From: Hedera helix
Taxonomy: Eukaryota; Streptophyta; Magnoliopsida; Apiales; Araliaceae
Reading direction: 5' to 3'
DNA: 64,000 nucleotides
Assembly (NCBI GenBank): GCA_947179155.2
Contig: OX359273.1
Span: forward strand, 11,037,001 to 11,101,000
In this document: positions 11,046 through 24,511 of the stretch, piece by piece
Numbering within the stretch: the stretch's first letter is position 1
Layout: each line of letters starts with the position of its first letter
The notes under the pieces: generated by a model
Told to the model about the DNA's origin: nothing
The model's database searches: none
The model's input: only the letters and a program-made list of their open reading frames with translations
Program-made: the position numbers and the translations under genes

Positions 11046-14000
11046 CCTGTGTAGCCCCCAAATCACTATACTTACTATAGCTGACTTGGTGCTCACTATA
11101 AATGCTAAATCATTAGGTTTATAGATGATTTCCCTTATTCATAAACAAAGTTCTCATCTTAATTCCTAAAGATCTTTCATTATTTTATATCAAGTCTTTG
11201 TAATCGATACAAGAGACTTAATACTCAATCATAACATTTTATCCTTAAGATTTAGATATTCTATAACTTTACATATTCCAAAATTCACGACATTAAATCA
11301 TTAGGACAACTTTTGGAAACAGAAAATCTCGCGGTGAATGTTTGTATCTTCACCTGTGATAAATGTTTGCATCTTTATCCGTGACAAATGGTTGTATTTT
11401 TGTTCGGTGCAAAATTCTTTTTTCGTACAGAACATTACCCAACTAGTTAAAACCCTCACTCGAAACATATTTGGTTATAGTGATATCTCTTCATATCAAT
11501 AATCCTACTTATCTGACATTTAAAATAGTAATAATGAGTTATACATGGGTCTGAGGAACCTTAACGATGGATTTAACTAGTCAACATTGCTTAGTCCTAT
11601 CTCATCAGATATCAGCACTCACAAGTTATTTACCGATCCTCATCTAGATAAATAGATCGTTATCTATAATAGGTTAAGTTTTAACAATTCTAGGTTTATT
11701 CAAAGTAAAGTCGTAACAAGAGAATGTGATAAAACTTGATAATATTAATATAATATTTGATTACATGTGTAGAACTTGTTCTTATTACAAAATGTCATTA
11801 TGACTACAATTAAGAAAAGTTAAGGAAAACAGTAAACTAGTCGACATATTTCTTCTTTCCTCTTTTCTTTGAGCTAGAGCTCTCGGGTTTGTCTGCAAAT
11901 TAGGTTTATTTGCAAGGGTGAGCTAAGATGCTCAACAAGTCTTAAACACATAGCATGTAAGTGAACACACACTGATATGGATTGTAAGGATCCATGGCAT
12001 GACAATTGATATTACAAAATAATTTAACATAGCAAGACTGAGTGGTGGTTAGACCTAAAACTTCTTTTTGTCTTTTGACTTAGAACCATTTATAGTGAAT
12101 ATAGAGAGGGGATCAACCTAACGACATCTTGTGTTATTCATAACATACAAGACATTGGACTAATCATGAACAGTGCAACATTTTCGTTCATCTCAGTTTA
12201 CTTCACATGTCATGTAATGACCCAAAAATTCATAAGACTGATGATTTTGGTCTTAGGTAATTATGATGGGTTAAGGTTACATTAAACCTCGGATGAGGAA
12301 GTAGTGGATAGTCGATTTGGGAAAATTTTAAGCTTTTGAGGAATTCGAGCGGAAATTTGAGGTTAAGATATAAAACTAACTCTGGTAAAGTGATAAACAA
12401 TCACTGGAAAAGAATTTGGTTCCTGTCACGAAAGGGCTATGACAGTGTTTGTAAAACAATGCGTATGTTAAGAAAATTGATGAGATTGTTCGGAGGGGCA
12501 GATGTTATAAGGGTTTGAAAATGGACCAAACTTTAACCAAATGGTGGTAATGTTAATTCCAAGGATGAACTCATTTTTAGTAAGTCTAAAATTTAATCTG
12601 AGAAAGAGATGAATGCGTAAAATGATTAAGCAGATACCCTAATACGAATATTAGGGTTAAAAGAGAATATTTTAATAGAAGTAAATGAATTTATTAAACA
12701 GTAATTGTAGATTTTCGTGTGATTAATTTAAATCAGTATATGATGGTTTAACTTATTTAATTATATGTTTATATAATTAAAGGAGTTATAGGGAGGTTCA
12801 GTTAATGGGTTGATTAAATTAATGGACCAACCTAGGTTGTATAATATCAAAATTTGATAAAGTTAATGAGCTATGTAACGATTTAATTAACTTGATAAAT
12901 AACGAGTTAAATTAGATGTGTAAATTAATTAATGTGGGTATTAGTTAATGATAATACGTAAAATATTAATAATACTATTTTATAGTTCCACTAAGATTTT
13001 ATTAATAGTGGACTAGTCCTATTTAATTATTAAGCAAACGCAATTAATTAAATTGTTGGGAGCCCAAAAGGATTTAATCTAGTAGCTCAAATGGATGTAA
13101 ATTGGGAGCCCAAACATAATTAATTATGAAGCCCAATGAAAGTTAATACATAGTCCATAATATAGCCCTATAGAATGCATGTAATGGCTAGTTAAATATA
13201 TATATATATATATATATATTGGTGTTTATATAATCACTTTTGGAATAAAAGAAAAATCAAAACGGAGGCAAAAAGGGGGGAGTACCAATGGAGGGTGCAA
13301 AGCTCAATGTTTTTCATGTTTTACTCCCACAAACCCTAGTCTAGAAAACCCTTTCCCCAATGCAAACCTAGTTCCCCAATTAGTGGATCTTGTTTGTACA
13401 TGTATTGGTAATATATGATAGATATACCATATGTATGTATTCTACTAGCAAATAAGGGAAAGAATGAGAGTGTTAGTTCATTGTATCATTTCCTAAGTGT
13501 TGGAGAAAGAGAGAGAAAGCTCTAGAGAAAAACTCTAGAGAATGAAAAAGAAGAAAAGAAAGTTTGTGAGCTTGAGAGCTACCAACCAAAACAAACCAAG
13601 AACCCCCATACTAGAGGCTCACAGCAGCATCAAAGGAAGGTGTGGATGCCATCTAGCTTCATAAATCGCTTCGGAAAGCAAAGGAAACGAGCATCCAAGA
13701 GCAAGAGGTATAAAACGTCCTAAAACCCTAGTTTTAGAACTCCTTTTGTACTTTATGAAATTTTTATGGAGGAAATCAAATTTTTGAGATCTTAATGTAT
13801 AGATATATGCTAGACATGTGTATATGGGGTTTCATGTGGTTAGATCAAGTACTTATATGAATCTATGACAAAAAAATTGGCCAAGGTCTTCAAAATAATT
13901 TTTACCGACGAAAACGATTTCACCTAATACATAGCAGCCCCTTGCCGGAATTACTGTTCACTATCCGTAAGCTGTATTCGTGATCCGTTAATTTTGGGTG

Positions 14001-14429
14001 ATAGATCCATGAATTATGAATATTCTCCAAGTTGAATGACTAAAATCCGATTTAAAATGAGCAAGTTATGGATTTTCTACCAAAACACCCCACTGTTTTT
14101 AGGGCTGTGCACAACAGTCCGGTTTGGAGCCAATTTCAGTAACCAAAACAAATCCAAATTTGAAGTTTGATAACAGAAAATTGTAGTTTGAGAAGATACG
14201 AACGCAACAATATAAAGTAGAACTCAATTGGAGTCGTAGAACTCAAGATATTCAAGTTTTAGTAAGAGACCCCAAATTCGGAAAAGGCCAAAAGTAATTT
14301 GCCTATTTTTGGAAAAAAAAACGGTCGGTTTGGTTTTTTCCGGTTTTTCATAATATTTAGGTGGGGCCAGTTCGGGCATTTTTAGGCCGGTTCTTGGGTT
14401 GGTTACAAAAGAGAAAGTGCTTGTAATTT

Positions 14430-15780
14430 TATAAAGAATATTATAAAATTTTAAAATCTGAAATTTTATGTCATTTGGTAATTTCTATAATCATTAAATG
14501 ATTAAAGCTAACTAATTACATGAAAAATTGTTAAAAATATTTTTAAATGCTGGAAAAATATTAATCACCATACTTACTTATTATTCAAGTTGTATTAAAT
14601 AGAAAGTAAGGTTAAATAAAAGAGAAAGTATTTTTAATACTTTTTGAGGTGATAATGTACACTAGTGGGATGTTAATTAACTAATATTTGAAGAAAATTA
14701 TTATTAAATTATTATTGAATAATAAATGTGATATTTAAATTATATCATATTATTTAATGAAGAAAAATAATTAATTATTATTTAATTGATAATTAAATAG
14801 TAAATAAATGATGTAACTATGTAATTATTATTTAATTGATATTAAATAGTAATTAATTTTTGAGAAAGTGTTTAAACTAATTATTTATTATTTAGTTCAG
14901 AGTAAATAATAAATGAAGATAATTAATAAATTAATTATTATTTAATTAACATTGAATAATAATTAAAGAGGGTTAATTGCTTACTATTTAATATATTAAA
15001 TACTAATCAAATGATGTTGGAGTTAATAATATAAGTGTTTATTATTTAATTAATATTAAATAATGAGTACGGATAATTAATTAATTAATTATTATTTAAT
15101 TCATATTAAATAATAAATAAATTGTAATTAAGTGGAATAAATTATTACTTAATCGAAAGAAGATTATTAAGTAATTAAAATATATTGATAATATTATTGA
15201 TTAACTATTAAATGATAATTGTTAAGAATTAAATCATTATTCAATAATTAATAATGATATGAAATTATTTAAAATATTATTAAAAGATTAATGATAATGT
15301 TTAACATTTAATTAACTATTAGATAATAATAGTTAAGAGTTAAACCATTATTAAATAAATAATAATGATAAATAAAGATTTAAAATATTATTAAAGAATT
15401 AATAATATTGTTTAACAAGTAATTAACTATTGAATAATAATAGTTAAGGGTTGAATCATTATTAAATAATTACTGATGATACGCGAGGATTTCAAATATT
15501 ATTAAGTGATTAATAATATTGATGAACAATTAAATTATTATTAAAATAATTAATAATAATGAGAAGTCAATTAAAATATTATTAAAGAGTAATAATACTA
15601 GCAAGCAATTAAATTATTACTAAAAGATTAATAATAATAATTAAGGTAAACTATTATTAAAAAGGAATTAATAATAGTAATGATTATTTAATGTGTTATT
15701 TAACAATTAAATAACATTATAAGTTATTACTAATTGATAGTAAGATTTAAAATATTTTTCGAGATGGATAATATTATGAT
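14430..15780. repeat. Degenerate AT-rich repeat tract in E1
   Basis: About 1.3 kb consists almost only of A and T, in irregular units resembling TTAATTATTATTTAATTGAT and AATATTATTAAA. It occupies the same LTR position as the ordered 39-bp array in F, on the opposite strand. No gene is present. Confidence 0.75.
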
Positions 15781-16720
15781 AAGTTGTTGAGTTAAATTAT
15801 GTGATTAAGTTAAACAAAGGGTATGGTCCATTAGCGACTAATTAGTTGTTCGACCTAAACAGAAATAAGGTCCAGCTATTAATGCAGTGACATTAATAAA
15901 TGTTAGAACTGCATAATTTCGAACAAAAGATTTATGGTGTTGAATATGAAACACTGAGTCAAGTCAAAGAGAGACTAAAATATGAAATTAACCCTATTAA
16001 ATAAAGGGGACGATAAGAAGAAATAAATATCTTTAAAATAAGATTTAGTATTGAGTCAAACTTTGACTGATATTGTGCACCGTTGATCTCACATACCGTG
16101 TAGGTGGTGCAAGAAAACGTGAAAGATTAGCGTAAGCTGGTTATGCAAGTTCAGGAAAGTTTTTCAGAACGTGTTGCATTATGTGCATGATTTAGAATAT
16201 TATAAAATTATTATGTGTGCATATGTTATGATGTGCAATAATGTGTTAATGTGTCTTTGGGATACAAGTTGAAATAAACTGTTGATATGTAGTAGCTGAT
16301 TAAGATGATTGTTCTATATTGAATTGTATGAAATTGTAAATGACATGCATGAATAGCATGAATCATAGAGTAAATGCAAAGCATGATATGCATGAGATAC
16401 GTAGTCATTGCAAAGCATGAGATGTATGAAGCATGATAAAATATGTTTATGTGTTATGTGAAACTGTTAGACTTGCTGAGCCGTCGTGTTCACTCTTGCT
16501 TAAAACAAAACATTACAGAAAAGCTTGAGGAAGTTGATTACTCTGGTAGAGGCGAAGATGAAGATTGGCTAATGAATCAACGAGATAGAAACGTAGGTGC
16601 TTTTATAGTAAAACCCTGCGATAAAATAAATTATCTCTGTGGGTATTACTTGTGAACATATTTATGTCTTAATTGTGCTATAGATTAGCAAACTTAAATA
16701 TTGGAAAAACATGTATGGAT

Positions 16721-19700
16721 TGTGACGACCCCGAATCCGGGTCCCTCGAACCTCGAATCCGGTTCAACACGAGTACAACATTTTCCTTATTGTTCATGAA
16801 TTACAACAATATTATAATTGATAAATAACCATTTATTTACAATTTTACAACGTCTCTTTCTATTCCAGAATCGAAATCTTTATACATTCCAAGTATGTCT
16901 TAATATCATATATGATATGACATTCTATTACAATAAACTTGTGTATTTAACACTCATATAACACACCAACTAAAGTCTTATACTACACAATCATTTTACC
17001 TGTTCAATTCAGACTAATATCTACAATGGTCGTGCTAGACCTTCAGTGAATATAATACGCATTCCTGTTTCTTGATCCTTATCAAGACTTCAAATACTTG
17101 TACTATATGAAAATGTTGGTTTAAGCAAGAGTGAGCACGACGGCTCAGCAAGTTTAACAGTTACACATAACACATTACATGCTTCACATATTATACATGC
17201 TCTGCATTTTATACTTACATCATACTTTTTATGCATTTCAGTTTATATCATACTACTCATGCATCACATATAACATCTAGCATTTCATGCTTCATCTTTT
17301 ACATGTAATCATACCTCATGCTTTTCACATAACACAAGTATCATCAATATAACTGCATATCAATAATATAATATCAAATTGTAGCATATTAATGCACATA
17401 GGAGTAAGTTCTGAAAAACTTGTCTGGTCGCTTCTACCATCTACGCTTATTTGCGTCTCTTGTTCAACCTACAATTTATATATAGAAATTGACATGATCA
17501 TTAGCTACCAGGACCTTTAATTAGTCTTAACTTAAGACCTTCACTACAAATTATTAACTCTTCAGATGTCCGACAAACGAACCCTTAAGTTCCGGACAAA
17601 AACCCTAGCCCAAATACAGTTTGGACATGTCGGGTATGCTTAACCAACTTACGCGTTCACTACATGTTCTTCGTACGACTTACTTTTAATAAATTGTCTA
17701 AATTAGTCACAAATGGACTATTTACATTGATTTAATTCAATTAAATTTTCTCTTTTACATAACTTAATGATTCAGACATTTATTAATGTACCAAATACCT
17801 CAAAATATTATCTACCTTTGATAATATACAATTACATTAAAATATTATTAACCATTTAATAATATTTTAATCACTTATTAATATTATTAATTATTTAATA
17901 ATATTTTAATCACTCATTAATATTATTAATCATTTAATAATATTTTAATCACTCATTAATATTATTAACCATTTAATAATATTTTAATCACATATTAATA
18001 TTATTAACCATTTAATAATATTTTAATCACTTATTAATATTATTAACCATTTAATAATATTTTAATCACTTATTAATATTATTAACCATTTAATAATATT
18101 TTAATCACTTATTAATGTCATTAATTATTTAACAACATTTTCATCATGTACTATTGTTATTAATCATTTAACAACTTTTTAATCATATACTGATATTATT
18201 GATCATTTAATAATATTTTAATAATCTTCAAATAATACCAATAGTTAACTTTTTAATTGTGTTAACTTTAGTCTTTATTTTAAACATTTAGCTACCAATT
18301 AATTACTAATAAATCTTCATATATTGGTTTAATATCCAAACTCATTCATTTTATACATATTTCAACTTAAATTTTCATAAAAAACTCGACCTGGATCGAC
18401 TCGACCCGACCCGGACCGAATCTGCCCCCAGAAACAGTCGGCTCAAGCGCCTAGGCGCTTGGTAGGCGCTCAGTAGGCGCTCGGCCAACTCCTTCGAAAG
18501 TTAACTTTTTGATTGCTCGACCCTCCGACGCTCCGACGCTCCGACAGCCATAACTTCTTCATTTGAAACTATTTTGGGGTGATTCTTGAGTCCATTCTCA
18601 TTAGAATTTCCCCCTATACAATTTATCTTTAGATCACAAATCCAAATTCCAAACGGAAGTGGAATAAAAACGGCTCACAAGGACAAAGTGAAAACTAAAA
18701 TCACAAATCCTTGGTTTTAATGGTTCAAACTTGAATAAAATAAACTCTACACCTCCAAATGATACCAACTTAGTGTTGTTGTCTTCCTAACTTCTTGTTT
18801 TACAATATTTTATGATTCAATCAAATTTTTGAAAACGTTTTGACAAGAAATTTTAAGATCGAACCACTTAGGGTTTTACCGGTAACACAATATGGAATTT
18901 TCTTCCATTTATTTGCTTACCACAGATACCAATACTTGTACTAAACATATTAAACCATGAATCTACCTATATATCATAGATTTAGACTTCTAGAGCATCA
19001 AAATAATTTTTGATCGGTTAAAAATATATTTTAACCATTCAAATCATATCTAGACTATAAAAATGAACTTAGGAAGGTTTAGAATACTTTTTAACCTTAT
19101 GGACTTGTGTGGTCTTCTTCTTCTCCTTCCCAAGTATGTTATGAAGCTATGTGACATCCACCAAGCTCCTTCTCTAGCACTTTCCTTCAACCCACAAGTG
19201 TATGCTTACTTTTCTATCCAAGAGCTCTCTCTTTTCTCTCTAGACTTTCTAGACAAATGACTAACAACCTAACTCATTAGTGATGCATTCTATTTATAGA
19301 ACCACCTTAATCTCCATCAACTTTCACTAATCAATTAGCATTGGTAAAATTAAGGGTTAATCAAGCTTACTATAGCTTGAATGACCAATTGATAGACCTT
19401 TTGAATGACCATTTGATTGACTAGGGTTGGTGGGGAGTTGTTGAACCAACTTTGTACCCAAAATCAACCAACAAGCAACCTTCACATCCATGTGGGCCCC
19501 AAAATTCGGAATTTACTCTATAAATACACCAATTTGACTTTATTTTTATATCATATATTATTGTATAAGTATCCATATATATATACACACCAATATATAT
19601 ACATTGACCACAACTTTGACTACCATTTGGGCTCCACATTGTACTCTAAGATTTAATATTGGGCTCATCCAATTAATTGGTTTGGGCTCACTTTAATTAT

Positions 19701-20841
19701 TACATTAGGCTAACATTAAATACTCAATGTTACATTTAATTAAAACAAGCATTGGGTTTGATTAATTATAACTTGAATCAATGTTTAATTAATTACATGG
19801 ACTACTAGGTTAATTTATTTAACTTAGTTTAATACCTCAATTGGACTTATAATATAATCCAATTAGACTTGCCTTAAATTATTTTACCACATTGGGTTTC
19901 TCAATTAATTTATCCATAGTTAATTCTCATCACCATATTTACTTACCTAGCAATTAACCAACGTTTGGTTAATGTTTTCTCTTGTCTACCAACTAGGGTT
20001 ATTCAATTAACCCTACAGTAGTTAATTCTCTACACTCAATCAATACTTGAGAAATATTCTCCCAACATATTGACCAACATTTGACTTTTAAATTTGGATT
20101 TAATTATTTGGGTTACTAGTTTATTTTGCATTGGGCTCCCTTATTTAATTATTTGGGCTATCCAACACAACTCACACCTCTTTCATAACTTGGGCTAGGT
20201 AATTAATTTAATTGGATTACCACACCATTATATACAATACTTGCCAATATTATTTAATTGGTCTTATATTAATTACCTCTTGGACTATTAATTAACATAA
20301 CACTTGGGCTTAATATTTAATTACTCACCTTCATGCAATATTCTCATATTGGGCTAACACATATAACAACTTATTAATTAAGTTAATTACTTAATTAATT
20401 AACTTCTTAATATTGTCATTCTAGACAATATTCTACTTCTGTACTTATTAATTACAACTTTAATTCATGACTCCTATAATTAACTCAATTAATTATATTA
20501 CATGACTTTCCTTCTTACTTCATATTTAAACTAATTAATTTATTAGCTTAATTGAGTATTAACTTACCCATCCTCTTATTTGGCTAACCACCACACTGTA
20601 GGTATATATGTATTAATATAATTACCTTCACTTCTCAATTAAATTTATTTCCTTAATAAATTCTCTACATGCATCATTAAAATATTCCTACATTTAATTT
20701 CTAACAAATAAATTATGTTAAAAAAAATGTTCACCCATTTTCTACACATCTTACTTCTCAAATTCTAGGTTTTAAACCTTAACCTTTAATAAAATCAATT
20801 AAGATATTATTTAAAATCTTGAAAATATCTGGGATATTACA
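16721..20841 (-). mobile_element. Solo LTR F (4,121 bp), gypsy-type
   Basis: It is bounded by TGTGACGACCCCG and GGGATATTACA and flanked by the exact duplication TGGAT (16,716-16,720 and 20,842-20,846). The sense strand is minus, judged by the hairpin (plus TGAGC-ACGACG-GCTCA at 17,132-17,147) and the reverse-complement box CTGAAAAACTTGTC at 17,411-17,424. A perfect 18-bp palindrome, CAAGCGCCTAGGCGCTTG, is at 18,444-18,461, next to repeated TAGGCGCT. No coding remains are present. Confidence 0.93.
17825..18235. repeat. 39-bp tandem array in F
   Basis: Roughly nine copies of a 39-bp unit (TTAATATTATTAACCATTTA followed by ATAATATTTTAATCACT) run head to tail. Central copies are nearly identical and the copies from about 18,110 onward decay. 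Each unit has self-complementary AATATTATT/AATAATATT parts. Confidence 0.9.
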
Positions 20842-23708
20842 TGGATTATTTTAAATCATTTTCAAATGTTGTTCTTTATGTATAGGGGTGACAGGTTGAT
20901 ATGTTGGGTCATTATTAATATGATCATAAAGTGAAATAAAAATATTTAAAGATTGCGATTCTGGAATAGAATGAGATTGTAATAGTTCTAAAATAAACAA
21001 GTTTCATCAATTATATTATTGAGATATGTTGTGGATTTAAGTACAAGGTTGTACACTAACGCACGGGATCCGCTGTGCCTAGCACGGGGAATCTCGGGGC
21101 GTTATATGTCAGGATTGCCCCAAGACAACTTAGTTTGATAAATTAAAGCATGATTCGATATTTATCACGAATAAGCATTTTATTTTTCAAGTTATGCCAA
21201 AACAAGAAGCAATAACTCTCATATCAAAGATTTATAACACGTTGCTTGTACAAAATGTATAGATCACATAAAAGGTAAGTAAACAAAGGTTAATGATAGA
21301 AAACTTGCCTGATCTAATAAAATAGTTTACCTTAATTTTGACGTTCAATTGTACGGCCTATAAATTATGAGATTTTAACAATTATATTAGTTATAAATAA
21401 CAACCTTTAACTTAACTATCTTTATATCAATAGTTTAATTTCGTTTGGATAGGTTTTATACTTCTCGACAAGTCCCGACCGAACAGGACCCTAAGTTTTG
21501 GACAAAACCTTCAAAGAACAACTTTTTGGGAAGTTTTAAAATTCTAATGGGTTGGCGCAGCCGCCCCATAGTTAAGCCTATCTGGGGCGCAGCCGCCCCG
21601 GCTATGCAGCACATTTGGCTACTCGAACCTCTTTTACCGTAACTGCCATAACTTTATCATACAAAAATATTTTGAAGTGATTGTTGAGTCTAAATTGCTT
21701 AGAATTTCATGATCTACAACTTTTATTTATATTTATAAGGCAAATTTGGATTTTAAGTTTTCAAAAAATGGCAAAAATGGACAATGAGCTTGCTTTGATA
21801 AAAAAAATTATAGGGTTAACCATGTTAAACATGCTACCGCTTGTTTTAACGCTTTAAGAAATCAAGTTATAAGACTTGATAACACTTTATAACATAAAAA
21901 TAATAAATCATAAATCTTTTCATAGAAAGATTCATGATTTTTGCTCAAGAACACACGAAGAACGAAAAATCGTACATGTCTACGACTTATGTTCTTGAGC
22001 TTTTGGATTTCAGACTTGAAATAATTTGAGCATTACAACTACTTACATAAGTGATTACGACACTTTATAATTGATAAAATTTGGTCAATATAACGGCTTG
22101 TATAATTGATTATAACAATTTATAATAATTGCTGAAGAACATACGAAGAACACGGAGAACGACAATCGTACATGGCTACGACGTACGTTCTTGAACTTTA
22201 AACTATGAAATAAAATTTGACATTATAACTACAGTAAAATAAAGAAAGAATCAAGAGCACGTGAAGAACGCGGAGAACGACAATCGTACATGGCTACGAC
22301 TCGCGTTCTTGAGCTTTTGAAAATTAAAGACGAAATAAAAATAAAATATAATAACTACTAAAGATTGTACCTTATGGATTTGCAAGCTTTAAGTATTTCG
22401 TTGCAATTTTCTCTCAAGAACTCACTTATTAATCTTTGATTATAACTTTAATGCTTGAATTTAAGCATTGGAAAATGGTGAGAACTAATGAAGAACAAGC
22501 TCTTTATTTAAAGGAAAACCAAGGATAGGAGGCAAGTGTAATTAACTAAGGTATGGACTTATATTTTGCCAAGGTATGAAAGTGTAAATGTGTAATTAAA
22601 ATATCAAATTGATCATCACATTAATCCCCCCCCCCCCCCCAAATTTAGCTAGTTAATGCCATTAATTGCTTAGAATGATCACATTTTTGGGGACATAACA
22701 ATTCACAAATATTAGCCTTTAATTACTCCAACACTTAGCCTACCAAATGAATAGTTATAGGGCTTGTTTGGTTGGACAATTGGCCATTTATTTGAGTGGT
22801 AGTCATGGTCTTTTACCAAGCTTGATCAAGGTTAGTTTAGTCCTTTTGATAATCTAGCTTAGTCATGCTTAGGTTAATTAGCAATAAACCTAGGTTGATT
22901 AGGTTATTAATTCACCAATTAGTTTAACTTGTAATTTAGGTTAATCTTTAGCTTAATTAACCTTAGTCCTAGTTAGGTTTGGTTTAATTAGATGATAATT
23001 AGGTTAGATGGTAATTTAATTACCTTAACCTAGTTTGATTCCAATTGGATCATTACTAATCACCTAATTAAGTTAATTAGTTAGCTATTTCAATTAGTTT
23101 GTAACTAGGGTTAGGTCTAGATTAGGTTTCCTAATCCAGTTAGCTCTAACCTAGTTCATTTCTAAGTATTCCGGTTGAATTGATTTTTACTGATTTAAAA
23201 GTTGGATATTATAGAGTTTTGTTCCGAATAAACACTATTCTGTGAAGTGAAAAGTCAAAAAGACGTTGCACGTTTTTCAATGAATAGTATTTTTTTACTA
23301 CCATTTCTCAAAAAATGGTTAGACGATCAAAAGGGTAAAAAAAATATTTTTCATCTTTTTTCCTATTTTGTCTTATTCCCGCCACATTTTTAGAGAAAAA
23401 CTTTTATCGGCTTAAACGTGTTTTCAAATTGCGGGAAAGATGAATCCTAAAACAAAATATTATTTTGATGTAAACGTTTCGCTCGGGGGCCTAGGTTCCT
23501 TTTCCTAAGGTTTAGGATTTATCTTTTTTTCAATTTTTGAAAAAAAAAAAACCTTTATTCTCCTTTGTCGTGCTAAGGTTGGATACTTGAACCGAAACAC
23601 ATAAATAACCAATAACGAAGATTTCATAACACATATAAAATATAATTCAATCTTTGTTTATTCATATAAAGTCGGATTATAACTCTCTCGGAAGCTCCGA
23701 ATATTACA

Positions 23709-23820
23709 ACTACAGATCAAGTGAAAGAATTTGGACAAGTAGAAAAACCTAATGTACCACAACTGACTCGTAAATCAGGAAGAGTACCGAAGATACTTGA
23801 AAATGTATAGATACATCATA

Positions 23821-23867
<47 letters not shown>

Positions 23868-24135
23868 GGTATGAATCATAGTAGATAATGATCTAGTAAC
23901 ATACGATGATGTATGAGTAGTAGAGACTCAAGAGAAATGACTGATGACCATAAAATTTGAAAACCAAATGTGGACATGGATTTTTCCACTATAAGGCATT
24001 GAGCCTAGATGGTGAAAATGGGTCTTTAGAAAAAGACTGAAACATATGGCAAGGTGGGAGACCTATAAAATCTGACTAGATGCAAAAAAGGTTTCAAACA
24101 ATGTCAAGGAGTTGACTAAGATGAAACATTTTACT
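23709..24135 (+). pseudogene. Ty1/copia integrase-RT linker and RT start (piece 2 of 4)
   Basis: This resumes the copia polyprotein exactly after element A. It opens with TDQVKEFGQ and VPQLTRKSGRVPKILEN, the hinge before reverse transcriptase. From about 23,970 the RT start is readable across frameshifts (WIFPL, GIEPRW, KWVF-like, ETYKI). At 24,100-24,135 the equivalent of the conserved GVDYEETF segment appears. Solo LTR B1 then interrupts. A GAT/ATG triplet run lies at 23,820-23,866, inside the former hinge. Many stops are present. Confidence 0.8.
23820..23866 (+). repeat. (GAT)n microsatellite
   Basis: About 15 uninterrupted GAT/ATG triplets sit within the copia remnant. In frame they would encode poly-Asp, and related copia hinges are often acidic, so this may be an expansion of an acidic codon run. 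Confidence 0.9.
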
Positions 24136-24446
24136 TGTGACACCCTAGGATTTTACAAGATTGTTAAACAAGCATTATGGTAAATTAAGTAAAGGTTAGC
24201 AGCTAAAACCTAGTGTTGAATGATAGAATGTATCAAGGAGTAATTTAATATGATTCGTTATGTGATCAATGTGGTATTATGTGATTAAATTTATTTATTA
24301 TTTAATCAATGTGTTACAGATGACCTATGATAATTGAATAGTGAGGTAATGGATTTAAGACGTATGATTGTTGTAATGCCCGCAATAGGGTAATTTGAAA
24401 GAAATCAGTATAGGACATTGTTGTGTGACAGCAGGTAATGAATTGA

Positions 24447-24511
<65 letters not shown>

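Larger units (their letters stand above)
12213..21106 (+). mobile_element. Solo LTR E1 (about 4.77 kb without insert), gypsy-type
   Basis: It starts TGTAATGACCC and ends CTCGGGGCGTTATA, where CA is expected, so the last dinucleotide has decayed. It is flanked by the 5-bp duplication TGTCA (12,208-12,212 and 21,107-21,111). There is no internal domain, so it is a solo LTR left by recombination. F is inserted at 16,721-20,841. The sense strand is inferred from the conserved hairpin at 16,477-16,492 (TGAGC-CGTCGT-GTTCA) and the box ending GTTTTTCAG at 16,155-16,167. A long AT-rich stretch (14,430-15,780) is made of degenerate ATTAATAATAATT-like units. A TA run is at 13,197-13,219. No coding sequence is evident. 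Confidence 0.9.
1793..23708 (-). mobile_element. Element A: full-length Ty3/gypsy (Tekay/Del-like chromovirus), with nested insertion
   Basis: This is a complete LTR retrotransposon on the minus strand. The 3' LTR is at 1,793-5,551, the polypurine tract at 5,552-5,564, gag-pol at about 5,640-10,042, an extra upstream ORF at 10,260-10,852, the primer binding site at 11,033-11,045, and the 5' LTR at 11,048-23,708. The 5' LTR is split by solo LTR E1. Without E1 and its TSD copy the 5' LTR is about 3,762 bp, matching 3,759 bp for the 3' LTR. The flanking copies ACTAT (1,788-1,792) and ACTAC (23,709-23,713) are a 5-bp target duplication with one mismatch. Both flanks read as copia polyprotein, so the target was the copia. 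Domain order gag-PR-RT-RH-INT and a C-terminal chromodomain-like block place it with plant chromoviruses of the Tekay/Del group. Stops and a deletion in reverse transcriptase make it non-functional. Confidence 0.93.
11048..23708 (-). repeat. 5' LTR of element A, split by solo LTR E1
   Basis: The two parts are 11,048-12,212 and 21,107-23,708. Together they match the 3' LTR in length and order. The insertion point is seen by comparison: the 3' LTR reads through CACATGTCAGGATTGCCCC near 2,950, while here E1 interrupts after ATGTCA. The hairpin TGAGC-TAAGAT-GCTCA is at 11,919-11,934, the GC-rich hairpin at 21,584-21,599, and a 15-base C run at 22,626-22,640. Confidence 0.93.

Noticed and set aside
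16443..16655. 70-codon plus-strand frame around the conserved hairpin of E1
   Set aside because: The equivalent in F is not open in the same frame. The shared sequence is better explained by the hairpin module than by coding.
19063..19260. 65-codon frame with Leu-rich start
   Set aside because: It lies within solo LTR F, antisense to its sense strand, with no family motif.
24456..24511. TA/TG run as a possible telomere or centromere satellite
   Set aside because: It is a simple microsatellite inside solo LTR B1. No telomere-type TTTAGGG array or long satellite monomer occurs anywhere in the window.
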